64,000 nt of DNA from Notamacropus eugenii (GCF_028372415.1 NC_092878.1:3933501-3997500), one strand, 5' to 3'; numbered from the stretch's first letter, positions 1-12,484 are shown. Notes: generated by a model not told the origin, from the letters alone. A program made the numbers and translations.

Positions 1-206
1 CCCGTTTTTCTTGGCAAAGATACTACAGTGTTTTGCCATATCCTTCTCTAGCTCATTTTACAGGTAAAAAACTGAGGCAAACAGGGTTAAGTGACTTGTC
101 CAGGGTCACAATCTGTAAGTGTCTGAGGCCAGATTTGAACTCACAAAGATGAGTCTTCCTAACACCAGGCCAGGCACTCTATCCACTGTGCAACCTAGCC
201 ACACTA
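1..206 (-). repeat. MAR1-like tRNA-derived SINE, cut by window edge
   Basis: The plus strand reads like the complement of a marsupial CORE-type SINE. It has the stretch cttggcaaagatac, then a gaaactgaggc-like block, a ccagggtcaca block, and finally the inverted tRNA-like head ctctatccactgtgcaacct. Related copies lie near 48895, 50795 and 54295. The left part lies outside the window. The family name is from memory. Confidence 0.75.
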
Positions 207-629
207 AGACCTGGTAACAGAAGTACAGATTCATACAAGTCATTGATCAACCCAGGGAAAGAGTTGAATAGCTTGCAGTCTTAAAAAGACAGATGTTCTT
301 GGCTCCTGAGATATTTTCATCATGGTCCAGGAATCCCTTGACTTTTACTCTTAATAATATTTTCTTTCCTTGGCATTAAAATTCTCAACTTTCTAAACAA
401 CTATGCGTAGATGACTATGGAACACAGCGTCCACAAATAATTCTGTTTTCAACTGATGAACAGGAGGCTTTCCTGAAAGATCAGAAATAAGAGCCCTTGA
501 TGAGAAAAGTCTATGAATGAACACAGCATAAAATCCATTAAGATTCAAAGTAGATATTTTTCATCCCCCTCTTTTCTTTGCAGATCCAGTAGAAATAAAC
601 CCTTCTCCAGTTTCCACATTATCTTACTT
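207..629. other. GALK2 intron 3, no feature seen
   Basis: AT-rich sequence with no convincing coding frame, RNA gene or recognisable repeat. It belongs to GALK2 intron 3, which extends from 21398 past the left edge. Confidence 0.5.
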
Positions 630-790
630 CCTACTTATTCATTCATTTACTCAATAACCACTTATCAATCACCTACTACTATATGCTAGGTAGGGACTGA
701 AGAGACAAAGAAATAATGAAGACATGGCTCCTGCCCTCGTGGAGTTTACAGTGTAGCAAAGAGGATATGACACATGTACAAATACGCAAT
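630..790 (-). repeat. L2-clade LINE fragment
   Basis: This piece has the antisense L2-type 3' end pattern: a tcaataaccactt-like start, a ctatatgctaggtagggactg block, and a tcctgccctcgtggagtttac block. The same order recurs at 33870, 47695 and 54150. Confidence 0.6.
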
Positions 791-1575
791 AGTTATATTA
801 TGATGAAGCAGAACAGAATAAGAACATAAGAGAATGGGGTACTATAATGGAAGAAACGATCATTACTAGATATCCATGGAAGGGTGTTACCCCCAATAAG
901 CTTTTTAAGCTAACCTTGTGACACGTCAATAAAAAACCAGAGGATTCTGGTCGAGGTCAGCATCTCCTCCAGATTTGTGTATGAGGTCATTCACTTGGAG
1001 TAATGCTAGGATTACAAGACTGCAGGCAGAAGTGGTAAGAGTATTGGGTGAGTGTCAGGTGGTGATCAGCGGGAAACGACTTCTTTATAAACTCTGTGTG
1101 ACCTTTTTCTTATAAACTTTTATCAACTTATTTCTTTATTAACTCCATAAACTAATTTAGTTTTCTCTATGCTCTTATACAGGAATGATGTGTTCCTTAA
1201 TAAAAGATACAGGACATGCCAAGACAGGGTTTCCCCAACACAAATCTGAAGCAAATATTCACCAGCCCACAAAAATTTCATTCCCAAAAAGGCACTAGTT
1301 AAAATTTATAAAGAAAAGAAGTTCCCCCAAATTCTTCTATTTTCTTCCTTCTCCTGAGATCCCTAGATTCTGCTCCTACTCCCTGACCCAATATGTGCTA
1401 CCAGATTGAGACTACACACAGAACAAATCAGTGCACATAGGAAAATGATCAAAGCACAATAGAGTTTAGGTTGGAAAACCCTGCCCCGGAAAAAGACATT
1501 ATGCAACATAAGATATACAGTGTCATTAGTGTATCCCTAAAAATGCACAGGCTTTCTCAATATTTAGAGAAACTC
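791..1575. other. Unclassified intronic sequence
   Basis: No gene is seen. Around 900-1240 the composition changes and an AATAAAAGA stretch occurs near 1200, which could be the remains of an LTR, but no ends or duplications could be identified. Confidence 0.35.
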
Positions 1576-1965
1576 CAGTAAGATAAGCACAATATGTGCA
1601 AAAATATGTACACAAATATTTGTTGCAGCATTTTTCGTTATGCCAAAGAACTAGAGATAAAGCGGGTGCCCATTAAGTGGGAAGTAACTGAACAGATTAT
1701 GGCACAGAAATGAAATGGAAAAATACTGCACTGTAAAAAAATGATAAATATGAGAGATTCAAAAAAACATTAGAGGACTTGTGTGAACTGATGTCAAATG
1801 GGGTAAGCAGAACCAGGAAAACAATGTATATAGTGACCACAACATTGCGAGGGAAAACGACGGTGAAAGATTTAAGACCCATGAGCCCAGAAATAATCAA
1901 TTATCTAGGATGGCTGCAGAAAAACCTGGGAAGACTGATGATAAAATCATGTCTTCCTGCCTCTT
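1576..1965 (+). mobile_element. Old LINE-1 3' end fragment
   Basis: The text follows the end of LINE-1 ORF2 as seen at 3120-3440: a ccaaagaactagagata block, a gtgcccattaagtgg block, then the agaaccaggaaaacaatgta block. It is more diverged than the other copies and has no intact frame. A short L2/MIR-type tail (gtgcttggcatatagtaggc) follows at about 1970-2020. Confidence 0.65.
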
Positions 1966-2089
1966 AAATGAAGTGCTCAGCACAGTGCTTGGCATATAGT
2001 AGGCACTATATAAAAGCTTATTCCTTTCCCTTCCCTCATGGCAGAAAAGTGACAAACCAGAGGTACAGAATAAGTCATAGTCCTAAACA

Positions 2090-3640
2090 CAACATATCTA
2101 AAAATATTTCATTATTGCTATATGAGCCAAACTACCGAAGAATCATTTTACAGATCTAGAAAAAAATTACAAAATTCATCTGAAAGAGCAAAAGGTCAAA
2201 AATATGAAAAGAATCAATGGGGTGAAAATGTGGCAGAAAGTGGTCTAGCAGTACCAGGTATCAGACCTTATTACAAGTGGCAATTGTCAAAAACAATCTG
2301 GTACTGGCTAAGAAACAGAGTGGTGGATCAATGGGACAGGTTAGTTACGCAGTAATAAATGACCTTAGCAATCTAGTGTTTGATAAACCCAAAGACCCAA
2401 GCTTTTGGGGTAAGAACTCAACATCTCACAAAAATTGCTGGGAAAACTAGAAAGCAACTCAGCAGAAACTAGGTAATGACAAATATCTCACACTGTATAC
2501 CAAAATATATAAAAATGGATGCATGATTTAGATGTAAAGGGTGGTATAAGCAAATTAGGAGAACATGAAAAATTTTACTTGTCAAATCTATAGATAAGGA
2601 AAAGAGTTTATGACCAAACAAGAGACAGTGAGAGAATCATGGGAAGTACCTGAATAATTTTGATTAGATGAAATTAAAAAGGTTTTGCACAAACAAAATC
2701 AATGTAGTCAAAATTAGAAGGAAAGAAGCAAATGTCTCAATCCTCAAATATATAGAGAACTGAGACAAATTTATAAAAAGAGCCATTTCCCAAATGATAA
2801 ATGGTCAAAGGACATGAATAGGCAGATTTCAGAAGAACAAATCAAAGCTTTCTATAGTCATATGAAAAAATGCTCTGATCAAATTTCAAATTGGCTAACA
2901 TGACAGAGAAGAAAAATGACATGCTAACGAGGAGGTGGAAAAACAGGGACATTAATGAGCCATTGGTGGAGTTGTGAACTGGTTCAATCATTCTGGAGAA
3001 CAATTTGGAACTATGTCCAAAAGGCTGTCAAACTCAGCATAGCCTTGACCCAGAAATACCACTACTAGGCCTGTATCCCAAGGAGATTTTTTAAAGAGGA
3101 GAGGGAGTACCTATACACACAAAAATATTTATAGTAGCTCTTGTGGAGGCAAAGAATTGGAAATCAAGGGGATGTCCATCAATTGGGGAATGGCTGAACA
3201 ATTTGTGATATATGGTGGTGATGGAATACTATTGTGTTATAAGAAAAGGCAAGCACGATGGTTGCAGAGAAACCTGGGAAGACTTACATGAACTGATACA
3301 AAGTAACACTAGTAGAACAACTGAGAACATTGTATATAATAACAGCAATATTATAAGGATAATCAGTCGTGAAAGACATAGCTACTCTTATCAAGACAAC
3401 GATCTAAGACAATTCCAAAGGAAGCCATGATGAAAAAAGCTATCCACCTCCAGGGAGAGACTGATTAACTATGACTACATCTGGAGCACACTTTTATTGT
3501 TTGATTTTGTTAGTGTTTTCTTTTGTAACATGGTTAATACAGAAATGTTTTGCATGACCTCACATGTATAATAAAAATCAAATTGCTTGCCTTCTCAAGG
3601 ACGGAGAGGGTGAGAGGAAGGGAAAGAATTTAGAACTCAG
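2090..3640 (+). mobile_element. 5'-truncated LINE-1 (ORF2 3' part and 3' UTR)
   Basis: This is the C-terminal third of LINE-1 ORF2 followed by the 3' UTR. It shares successive blocks with 32100-33640, such as gtggtggatcaatggga, gataaacccaaaga and caattggggaatggctgaaca, and ends with the tttagaactca-type 3' terminus. Many stops and frameshifts show it is dead. It lies antisense in GALK2 intron 3. Confidence 0.85.
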
Positions 3641-4980
3641 ACTAGGCAATACTTGTAAAAAGCACTTAGCACGGTGCCTGGCACATAGTAGGTACTATGT
3701 AAATGTTATTGCTGTTTTTGTAATCATTATCATTAATAAGAGGGAAAAAAACTATAAGAGAAATTATCCTGCAGATTATTTAAGAATTGAGACAAAGTGT
3801 TGAGAAAGAAAAAATTGAAGGTTTTACTTGAGTTACAGAGGTCACTGGCTATACATACCACACAGGTGGAAGGAAAAGGTCTGAAGATTTCGGGTTACCC
3901 TTAGAGAGAGGACATAGGAATGGGTCAAGGAAAATGGCCAAGTTGGTGGGAAGGAAATTATCTCAATGTTTTCGTCTGCTAGGTGAGAGGGGTTCTAAAA
4001 GAGACAAGATTTGTCTTAGGTGGTAATCAGAAGTAAATGTGGACAGCCTATGGAAGAAAACTTTGGATGTCATCAGTTCAGGTGTTAAAAGAATGTTTTA
4101 TGCACTCATGATATGAACATGGCTTGTAAACATTCTTGACAACTAATAAGAAAGATCTGCTGTTCATGGGCTGAGTAGTCCCAGAGCAAGGGTCTAAGGT
4201 AAGGCATAAAGTGGAGAGGATGGACAGAGAGGGAAGGGGAAGAAGACTAGGTGTAATTGGTCACAATTAATGTCTACTTCTGTAGGCAGTAATTCAAAAC
4301 CAAGAACAATATTGTTCACGTAGAAATGTTAGAGGCCCTCACCAAATTATATGTAATGATGACATTTTATTTCAGAAAATCTGTGATGTAAGAGAAAATA
4401 TTCTAATTCTGAAAAGCTCCTCTGAACTGTTAAGGAGCGCAAGAAACCAGGTCTGTTTTGTGGATAATCCCAGAACAAGGCTACAAAAGGAAAACAAGGC
4501 TAATTCCTGGGAAAAATCAGTCTATATAAAGGATTATTATTCATGACAGAAAATAGGCTCATCATCAGTTTTTTTCCTCAAGTAAAATAACACCAGATTT
4601 CCTTTATATGCCTCTAACGAAAAGAAAAGAAACCAAAAAGGATGAAGAAAAGGGCCCAACGGGACCAAGGAGGCCATGTCATTTTCTAATGCGGGAGATC
4701 CAGCAGAACTGTTCTGGGCAAAATGCAAATGGTTTTATCTCACAACCTTTTAAGGTCAGATTTTCAAAAGATGTCCAGTTTGAATTCTGATTACATAGGC
4801 TCCCCTTTTTGACATTTAAATGAATTCTCTTGGCATTTTAACAGGAAAAAAAAAGCTAATCTGGACTACCTGCTCAAACACAGGTTATGATTTTCTGTCT
4901 GATTGTTTTGGTCCTTCTGCCTGGAACAATAAAAATATTCTCACTTGATCCAGCCATTCCCATTATCCCATTTCTCCTCT
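3641..4980. other. Intronic sequence, mostly unclassified
   Basis: A short L2/MIR tail lies at about 3655-3715 (agcacggtgcctggcacatagtagg). The rest is single-copy in appearance. Open frames here are short and have no recognisable protein features. Confidence 0.45.
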
Positions 4981-4984
4981 CTTA

Positions 4985-6600
4985 TGTAGCTAAACTCCTT
5001 GAGAAGGCCACCTTCAATGGATGCCTCTGTCTACTTCCTTTCCTCTTACTTTCTTTTTAACTCTCTATGGTCTGGCTTCTGACCTCATCATTCAACCAGA
5101 ACTGCCCTCTCCAAAGTTGCCAATGATCTCTAAATTGTCCAATCTGTCTTTTTTTCAGTCCTCATCCTTTTTGATCTCTCTGCAGCCACTGCCACTCACT
5201 GTCTACCATCCTCTTCATATTCTCATCTCTCTAGGCTTTCAAGACACTGCTCTCTCCTAGTTTTCCTGCCTGTCTGACCGCTCTTCTGCAGTCTATTTTG
5301 CTGGATCTTTGTCCAACTGACTGTGGGTGTCCAGAGGGCTTTGTCCTGGGTTCGTTTCTCCCTCTGTGCCAGAAATGTCAAACATAACCCATGGGTCACA
5401 TGCAGGCCACAACACTCCCAAGAGCAGCCAAAACCAGATTAAAATAAAATCAGGATATATTTGACAAAGTAAATAAAAATACAACGTAAATAGTATTAAT
5501 ATGTGATGAATATGCAGCCCCCTGGGATACTCATATACAACTTAATGGTCCCCATTTCAATTTAAGTTTAACACCACTGCTTTATACTGTTTCTCATGAT
5601 GATCTCATCTCCATACACCTTGTAATTATTCAATTTTTATCTCTATGTCAATGATTCTCAGATCTACTTTTCCAGTTCCAGTCTCTCTGCTAAACTCCAG
5701 ACTCGTATATCCAATTTTCTGTTGGACATCTTCACTGTCTTGTACATGTCCAAAACTCATAATCTGCCCCCCGCTCCCCTGAAGCCCTTCTCTTCTAACT
5801 TCCCATTACAGCCAAACCACCACGTCCCTGTCACCTAGGCTCCAATTCTAGGTGTCATCCTCAATTCCTCAGTCTCTGCCTTGCCCTCCCCTCCCCAATA
5901 TAATACATTACAGAGTCCTGTCAATTCTACCTTTGCAGCATCTCTTATAAGCCCCCTTCTCTCCTCTGACACGGCCATCACTCGGGTACAGGCACTCGTT
6001 ACCTCATGTATGACCTACTACAATAGCCTTCTGGTTGGTCTCCTTACCTATCCTCACTCCTGTCCATCCTCCACTCAGCTGTTAAATGGATTTTCAAAAT
6101 ATACATCCAGTCATGTCATTCCTGTATTTACTAAACTATACACATAAATTCTATGTTTGGCATTTGGCCCTCTCTTTCCTTTCTACTCTTTTTATATTGT
6201 ATCCCCCTCTCCCGTACATATTCCAGTGGCTCCCTCACTGTGATTCCTCACCCAAGATCCTAAGTCTCCCTACTCTGTGCATTTTCATTGGCTATCCCCC
6301 ATGACTGGAATTCTCTTCTTCCTCATCTCCATCTCCTGGCTTCAAGTTCCAGATAAAATTTGACCTTCTTACAAGAAGCCCTTTCTGATCTCTCTTAATG
6401 TGAGTTCCTTCCCTTTGCTGGTTATTTCCAGTTTATCTCCTATATCTCATTTCTACACAGTTATCTACATGTTGTCTCCCCCACTAGATCATTAACTTCT
6501 TGAGAGAAGGGAATGTCTTCTGACTTTCTTTGTATCATCTAGCAAGAGGAGAGTGCCTAAAACATAACAGGTACTTAATAAACGCACCTTATCAATTGAC
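4985..6600 (+). mobile_element. L2-clade LINE fragment, interrupted
   Basis: Sense-oriented relic of the reverse-transcriptase C-terminal region and 3' end of an L2/CR1-clade LINE. Decayed frames near 5880-6150 contain pieces such as SCPSSTQLLNG and SSHVIPVFTKL. The 3' part has the cccccactagatcattaacttcttgag block and ends in ggtacttaataaacg. A small hAT-like element has inserted at 5370-5579. Confidence 0.75.
5370..5579. mobile_element. Non-autonomous hAT-like DNA transposon
   Basis: A 210 bp element with imperfect inverted ends, starting cagaaatgtcaaac and ending gtttaacaccactg. It is flanked by similar 8-mers, ctctgtgc (5362-5369) and ctttatac (5580-5587), which fit an aged 8 bp hAT duplication with three mismatches. 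Its interior (accagattaaaat, aaataaaaata, atgcagcccc) recurs near 42640-42765 and in reverse at 50216-50385. It carries no gene. Confidence 0.7.
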
Positions 6601-6719
6601 TGACTAAAAATCCTTTCTCTCACCTTCACTTACTATCTATCCTTCAATACTCATTTGAAATGCTACATCTTCCAACCTACCAATCCTGGCCTCTTGTTTA
6701 CTCTCACAGGTTAAACCAT

Positions 6720-6960
6720 TCATATTCCATCAAACAAATACATATTGTCTTGGAGGTGCAAAACACCGTGCTGGGTGTGACAGATATAAGGAACAAAAGT
6801 AAGACATAGTCCCTGTCCTGAAGGAGTTTACGTTCAACCAATTCTTTCTGAATATTACCTTGTACCATGGGTATTTGTGCACATGATTTGACTTCGACAG
6901 GTTTCAATTCTCAGAGCACTAACAGCTCCCTATAAACCATGGGCATTCAATAAATGTCTG
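6720..6960 (-). repeat. L2-clade LINE fragments
   Basis: Positions 6720-6845 show the antisense L2 pattern (caccgtgctgggtgtg, then tagtccctgtcctgaaggag). A short sense-type tail (gggcattcaataaatgtctgttg) follows at about 6930-6965. Confidence 0.55.
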
Positions 6961-8280
6961 TTGTCAATTCTTTTTCCAATAACTAACAAGTCATAGCAGC
7001 CTAAAACATTCTTAAACTTACATAAAACATTATTCAGGTATTCTCAAATACTCAAATGATTCTTAGATCTCTTCAAGATGAGTATTCCTTCCAACAGTGT
7101 GCATCACAACCCCTCCCAGACTGTTAATTCCATATAACTCTGGTCCATGTCATATCCTCATTCCAACACTGAGGATCCATCCGAGATACTGTGTGAGTAT
7201 TAAGAGTAATTTCTTAAGGCTCCTTCTTAGCGAACATTTAATCTTTAAAGGTTCTGAACCACCAACATTTTATGAGTTGCTGTTTCCACTCAACCACAGA
7301 TCTTTGATTTCAAATTGTGAACACTTCTCCCTAATCAAAGGATAGAAGGAATTACTAATAGGGGAAACCTAGGGAGAAGCTTTTTAAAATATAAGTTATT
7401 TTATATCATCTATTTTCCCTTCCCCCTCCAGTGAAACACTGCAGATGTTTAAGAAAAATTTCTTTTTTGTGTACATATCTCAGTATATCCAAGATTATGT
7501 CTTTTTTTTTTTAACTAATGTGTTTTATTCTTTGAGAATCCTTATTTCAGGAACACACTAAAGTCATAAACTGAAAACTCCGTTTTTTATGTCCCTTTTA
7601 GCTTGTGAATACCCTAATGTGATCCAAATTGAAGCAAATGCCCAGGACATTTGTACCATTAAACTGAGTAGTCAGAGAGTTTGGATGTCAGAACTTTTAA
7701 TTTTAGGAAAATAAATTCTTCAGATTTGCAGGAAGATAGGCTATGCAGGGCAAACCTCTTCACAGATCTCTAGGAAGGATTGTTTCAAAGAATATAATAC
7801 ATGAGAAAACTTCAAATAGGGGGTTACTAGAATCAAGTTGTCCTGAATTTAGTAGGATTCTCAAAATTCAATAAAGGCTTTATTATGCCCACATTCTGTA
7901 GGATGTAAGAAGAAAATCTGGGTGCAATTGTCTCCATAATTATTACTGAATATCTTATTTAGGAACTTTGTTACAAAATAAATTAATAATTTCTCTTTGA
8001 TAAAGATCTCTGGATCTGAACACAATTTTTTATTGCAAAATCCTGTGGATATTTTGTTGGTAAGTGATGTTTTCAGATGTTTACTAACAAACTAATTCTA
8101 GTCCTTTGGTTCTTTTACAAAGTTTCTTGAACGCAAAAAGAAGGATTCATAGGAGCACCTCCTGTGTAAGGCTTGTGATAAGGAGAAGGGAAGAAATCCA
8201 GGCCCACAAAAAGACATGGCCAGGGAATGGGCAATCAAAGCAACAACTCGACGGACACTTTCTGAGGATTCCTCACCACT
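6961..8280. other. GALK2 intron 3, no feature seen
   Basis: AT-rich, apparently single-copy sequence with T-rich runs near 7500. I see no gene, RNA or clear repeat. Confidence 0.45.
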
Positions 8281-9140
8281 CACTCTCTTTTAAGTTTCTA
8301 CAGTCTGGCTTCCTACCTCATCATTCAACCAAAACTACTCTCTCCAAAGTTACCAATGATCTCTTAACTGTCACATATCGGTGTTGTGCTAGGCACTGGA
8401 GATACAAAAACAAAAACAAAACAGTCCCTGACCTCAAGGCGCTTACATTCAACTGGCATGATACACTGAGGACAAAGTAGGTACCAAGTAGAAGCAAAGC
8501 ACCATGAAGGTGGAGGGAGGGTGTCAGGAAATGCCTCTTTGTAGGAGATGACATCTAAACTGAGCCTTGCAGGGATTTAGGGATGCCAAGAGGCAAGCTA
8601 AATAAAAACAACTTCCCTGGCATGGGAAGCATCTCCTGTACCAGAGAAAACAAGTCAGCCGGTTTGGTTTGAATACAGTATATATGAGTAGGTGCAGCTA
8701 GGTGGTGCAATGGACAGAGCACCAGTGCAGGAATTGGGAGGACCTGAGTTCAAATCTCACTTCAGACACTTGACACTCACTAGCTGTGTGACCTTGGGAA
8801 AGTCACTTAACCCCGATTGCCTCATCTTGGGTCATCTCCAGTCATCCTGATGAATATTTGGTCACTGGATTCAGATGGCTCTGGAGGAGAAGTGAGGCTG
8901 GTGACCTGCACAGCCCCCCCTCAATCAAAACAAAGTCAAGTGCAAGTCATGTCATCATTTCTCTGATGGCATGGTCTTCTTCAGCAATGAAGGATGAACA
9001 CACACACAAGTGAGTAATGGCGAATCAGACTGGAAAGTTGGGTTGGAGTCATATTGTGAAGGGCTTTAAAAAGCCCCCCAGAAATGTTTGTATTTTATCC
9101 TAGAAGCAAGAGGGAGTCACTGGAACTTACAAAGAAAGGG
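8281..9140 (-). repeat. L2-clade LINE pieces, one split by a SINE
   Basis: At 8281-8360 there is a sense-oriented L2 piece matching the start of the one near 5060 (ctggcttcctacctcatcattcaacc versus ctggcttctgacctcatcattcaacc). From about 8365 the orientation changes to antisense (tgtgctaggcactggag, cctgacctcaaggcgcttac), and this resumes after the SINE at about 9040-9135 (aagggctttaaaa, tttgtattttatcctagaagcaa). Confidence 0.65.
8692..9012 (+). mobile_element. tRNA-headed SINE with RTE-like tail
   Basis: The head reads gcagctaggtggtgcaatgg, followed by the gttcaaatctcacttcagac and agctgtgtgaccttgg blocks typical of tRNA-derived mammalian SINEs. The 3' part (gtcatcatttctctgatggcatgg, cttcagcaatgaaggatgaaca) matches the tail that marsupial SINEs share with RTE LINEs, as I recall it. 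TGAGTA occurs on both sides and may be a short target duplication. Confidence 0.75.
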
Positions 9141-10335
9141 ACTGACATGGGCTTTTGTAATGCCCTGCCAGTACATGGGCCAGTGGGAATGCCCATACAG
9201 GTGAATGAAATAGATGGCAGCTCTAAGAAGGCTTCCTTCCAATTCTTGCCTCATACATTTTGCCCCAACAATGCTCAATCAGAGAATCATTTCCTTTAGT
9301 TCTCAAAGGCAATCTGACAGGAGAAGACACTCTCCACCATTCCTTTGCAGAAGGGAATAAGGGTGGGCGTGGGTGGGACGGGAGATATGAACATTTTTTT
9401 AGCTATATTGGTTTTGCTAAAAACTGCTCTCTTCTTCCTCCTATATTTGTTTTTAAAAAAATTCCCTGGGATGACTCTCTGGAAGGAAAGAGGAAGAGGG
9501 ATTCAAAGGGAAATATAGGAGATGAAAAAACAACAAGTATCAATAAAAGTTGAAAGAGTAATTTGGTCTTCGTGAGTCCCGTATCAGAGAATCCAAGTAC
9601 TCCACAGGAGGGACAACACACTGAATAATTATCAACCAACACCTTACTTAATTTGACAAAAAAAAAGGCCTTTCCTTTTGATAATGAGACTAGGAACAGA
9701 TACTTGTCTGTATGAGAAGGGTGGCAGAAACGGTAAGGGAAATATGATACATTAAGAGAAAGAAAAATATTGAATGAAAACTACCTGATCCTGCTTGGGA
9801 ATGACCTTGGTCATCAGCAACGCTCAGCTGCTGGAAGAAAATATCATGAACTTCACCAAGTCCAACGTAGAGAGCAACAATAAGACCAGAAATATTCAAG
9901 AAGTAAAATAACTATGACTGGCCTATTCTGACTAGAAATTCCATCCCTCATTACCCATTTTAAGAAAGAAGAGAAACGGATCAACAAATGACGTATGCCA
10001 TGCCAAAGATCCCCGAACTTTGATCTGATTCATTTCTATCTCTACCAAATGTGGGTTGTTAGATTCCATATCCTCTCCTTTCCTTCTCTCTTGGTGCCCA
10101 AAGGCCACTCTCTGACTACAAATTAGACAGGAACTACGGATACGCAATGGTGGGAGGAGTTTCCATATAAAAACCTCTTCACACTGACGAAATCACAAGC
10201 TGACACATATATAGATGAATACATATATCAGCATATACACTTCACATACAATTATCATATGTGTAAACTATATATACTATTAAAGTTCATTATTCACGTA
10301 TGTAATACTAAAGCTACACATAAAGATATAGTATT
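9141..10335. other. Intronic sequence, no gene seen
   Basis: Apparently unique sequence. On the minus strand a short stretch near 9790-9850 has a CAG preceded by TTTTCTTC and a GTAG about 46 bases on, but I recognise no protein in it. From about 10200 the sequence becomes ATAT-rich. Confidence 0.4.
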
Positions 10336-10460
10336 AAAGCTTAAAACTGGGTAGTGGGGAGTAGGTGGGGAGGGATAAAATCGCAATTGTATGGCAGTGA
10401 TTGTTAAACATTACAAAATAAAAAAAATTAAAAAAATTGAAAAAAAAAAGCTTAAAACTG
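10336..10460 (+). mobile_element. Short LINE-type 3' end insertion with 14 bp duplication
   Basis: AAAGCTTAAAACTG occurs at 10336-10349 and again at 10447-10460. Between the copies lie about 97 bases ending in an A-rich tail (aaaataaaaaaaatt and more A). This is the structure of a severely 5'-truncated retrotransposed LINE end. The family is uncertain. Confidence 0.7.
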
Positions 10461-10489
10461 CACTAAGGCTTTTGGGATACCACGTATGC

Positions 10490-10760
10490 TTATGTGAATA
10501 CATGCTCATACACATATAGACATAACACACATATATATGTATCTATATACTTATACCCCAGCATGGTATATGTGTATATACATATGTGTGTATACATACA
10601 CATACATATGTGCATGCAAATATACACATTTAGGGATGTATGCGTGTATTCACATATGCATAGTGTCCAAAAAAAATCTTAGTGCAGTTTTAAGCTAGCT
10701 CGCGCAATCTCTCTCTCTCTCTCTGTATATCACACACACACACACACACACACACACAGC
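10490..10760. repeat. Microsatellite cluster (TA/CA, CT, CA)
   Basis: Positions 10500-10660 carry alternating atac/tatg steps. About 10707-10724 is a CT run, followed at 10731-10758 by a pure CA run. Reading frames here, rich in H, T and Y, are artefacts. Confidence 0.8.
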
Positions 10761-11300
10761 CCATTCACTCCAAAAAATATAAGATTTAAAAATTTTTTAA
10801 CTTGTGAAAGCTGAACCTTCTAAGACTTCCTTATGCAGTCACTTAATCTTAGTGAGAAAGAGTGCCATAAAGACATTGTTTTTAATGACCATTTTCAGGA
10901 GAAAAATAAAAGATGAAGTTGGTTCCACTGGAGCCTTTGAACAACCAGTCCAATCTGACATCATTGCAAACCAAAAATGGTTTCATCCCAAAGGCTATTT
11001 TTCATTCTGTTCTGTTTTTGTTTTTAAAGGGTACAGTTGGGGAAATGTTTTCTTATGAATAAATAAATGGCCTGGAGACAGGAAAAGATTAGGGATAAAA
11101 GGCCATTTCCACAGATATAAAGTATTACAATGGGGCCCTGAGGAATGAGTGTTGGGATTTTTCTTCGCATAGTGACACATCCCACCAAGCTGTGCTCAAT
11201 GGTGAACACCAAACCAATAGCACTAAACAAAAAGATGAAATCCCAATCCTGTGTGAGGCATAAGCAAACCAGCCAATAACTTAGCGTGAGACAGGATCAG
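10761..11300. other. GALK2 intron 3, no feature seen
   Basis: No recognised repeat or gene. Short frames on both strands lack any protein signature. Confidence 0.45.
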
Positions 11301-11304
11301 GGAA

Positions 11305-12480
11305 GAAGAATTATAGAATGTCAGAGCTGGCAAGGGTCACCCAGCCCAACCTACTCCCAAAGAGAAATATGTTCTAAAAACACCCTAAGTGGTCATTCAG
11401 CCTCTTCTTGAAGGTCTCTGGGAATAAGAAACTTATTATTTAGCATGACAGCCATTTTACTTTCTATTTTATCTTTCAATTTTAATTTATTTTTTGTTAC
11501 ATATTAAGATCCAAACTGTGTCCTTTCTTCCCTCCCCATCCCACACTAGAGAAGGCCACCATTTGACATGGATATATACATATGGAAAGACATACGTATG
11601 TATGTATATGTAAAAACATACTATGCTTACCTGTACTTATCAGTTCTTTCTCTGAAAGTAGATAGCATCTTCCTTCATACGTCTTTGTAGTTGGTTTGAA
11701 TGTTTATAACATTCAGAATAACTTAGCTGTTCCCAGTTATTTTTCAAACAATATAAGATTCTCTTGGTTCTGGCCCTTTCACCTTCTTTACTTTACGCAA
11801 GTCTTCCCACATTTTTCTAAAATCATTGAGCTCATCATTTCTTACAGCACAGCAGTATTCCATCCCAATCATATACCACAACCTGTTTAGCTACTCCTCA
11901 ACGGATGGGCATCTCCTCGATTTCTAGTTCTTTGCCACCACAAAAAGAGCTGCTATAAATATTTTTGAACATAAAGGTTCGTTTCCTTTTTCTTTGATCA
12001 CCTTTGGAAACAGACCTAACTTCTGGGTCAAAGGGTATGCACAGTTTTTTAACTCTTGGGGCATAATTCCAGAATGCTCTCCAGAAGGGTTGGATTAGTT
12101 CACAGTTCTACCCACAAAGTATTCATGTCATGGCAGCCATTTAGATAGTTCTAATTGTCAAGATTTTTCTTTGATCAGCCAAAATCTGCCTCTCAGAACT
12201 TCTGCCCTTTTCTCCTAGATCTGCCCTCTGAGGCCAGACAAAACACGTCTGATCTGTCTTTCACAATACTGTTTTTAAACTTGGAAAACAGCTCCCATGC
12301 TTCCAATCCCCTTTAATCCAAGTCATTTCCTCTCCAGTCTAAACAACCTCTGGTCATTCAAGTGAAACTGCTAATGGCATGATCCAGTTCCTTCACCATA
12401 CCAAAGCCCCTCTTTGGAACACCCTCTAGCTTGTTGATGTTTTTGTTAAACTGTGACACTCACAGCTGGACACAATATTA
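11305..12480 (-). mobile_element. L3/CR1-like LINE relic split by LINE-1
   Basis: Positions 11315-11455 (attatagaatgtcagagctgg, cacccagcccaac) and 12150-12480 (tctccagtctaaacaacc, ccctctttggaacaccctct, cacagctggacacaa) are two halves of one CR1/L3-type element read antisense. The gap between them is exactly the LINE-1 segment at 11458-12140. Confidence 0.7.
11458..12140 (-). mobile_element. 5'-truncated LINE-1 (end of ORF2 and 3' UTR)
   Basis: The plus strand shows the complement of the LINE-1 3' end: a T-rich start, then tcatcatttcttacagcacagcagtattcc, gatgggcatctcctcg and ttctgggtcaaagggtatgc. Each is matched at 58810-59060. It is inserted in an L3/CR1-like relic, so it is the younger of the two. 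Confidence 0.85.
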
Positions 12481-12484
12481 AAGA

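Noticed and set aside
9690..9899. A minus-strand frame and a 46 bp possible exon between TTTTCTTCCAG and GTAG
   Set aside because: It matches no GALK2 segment, the possible exon is very short, and there is no supporting context.
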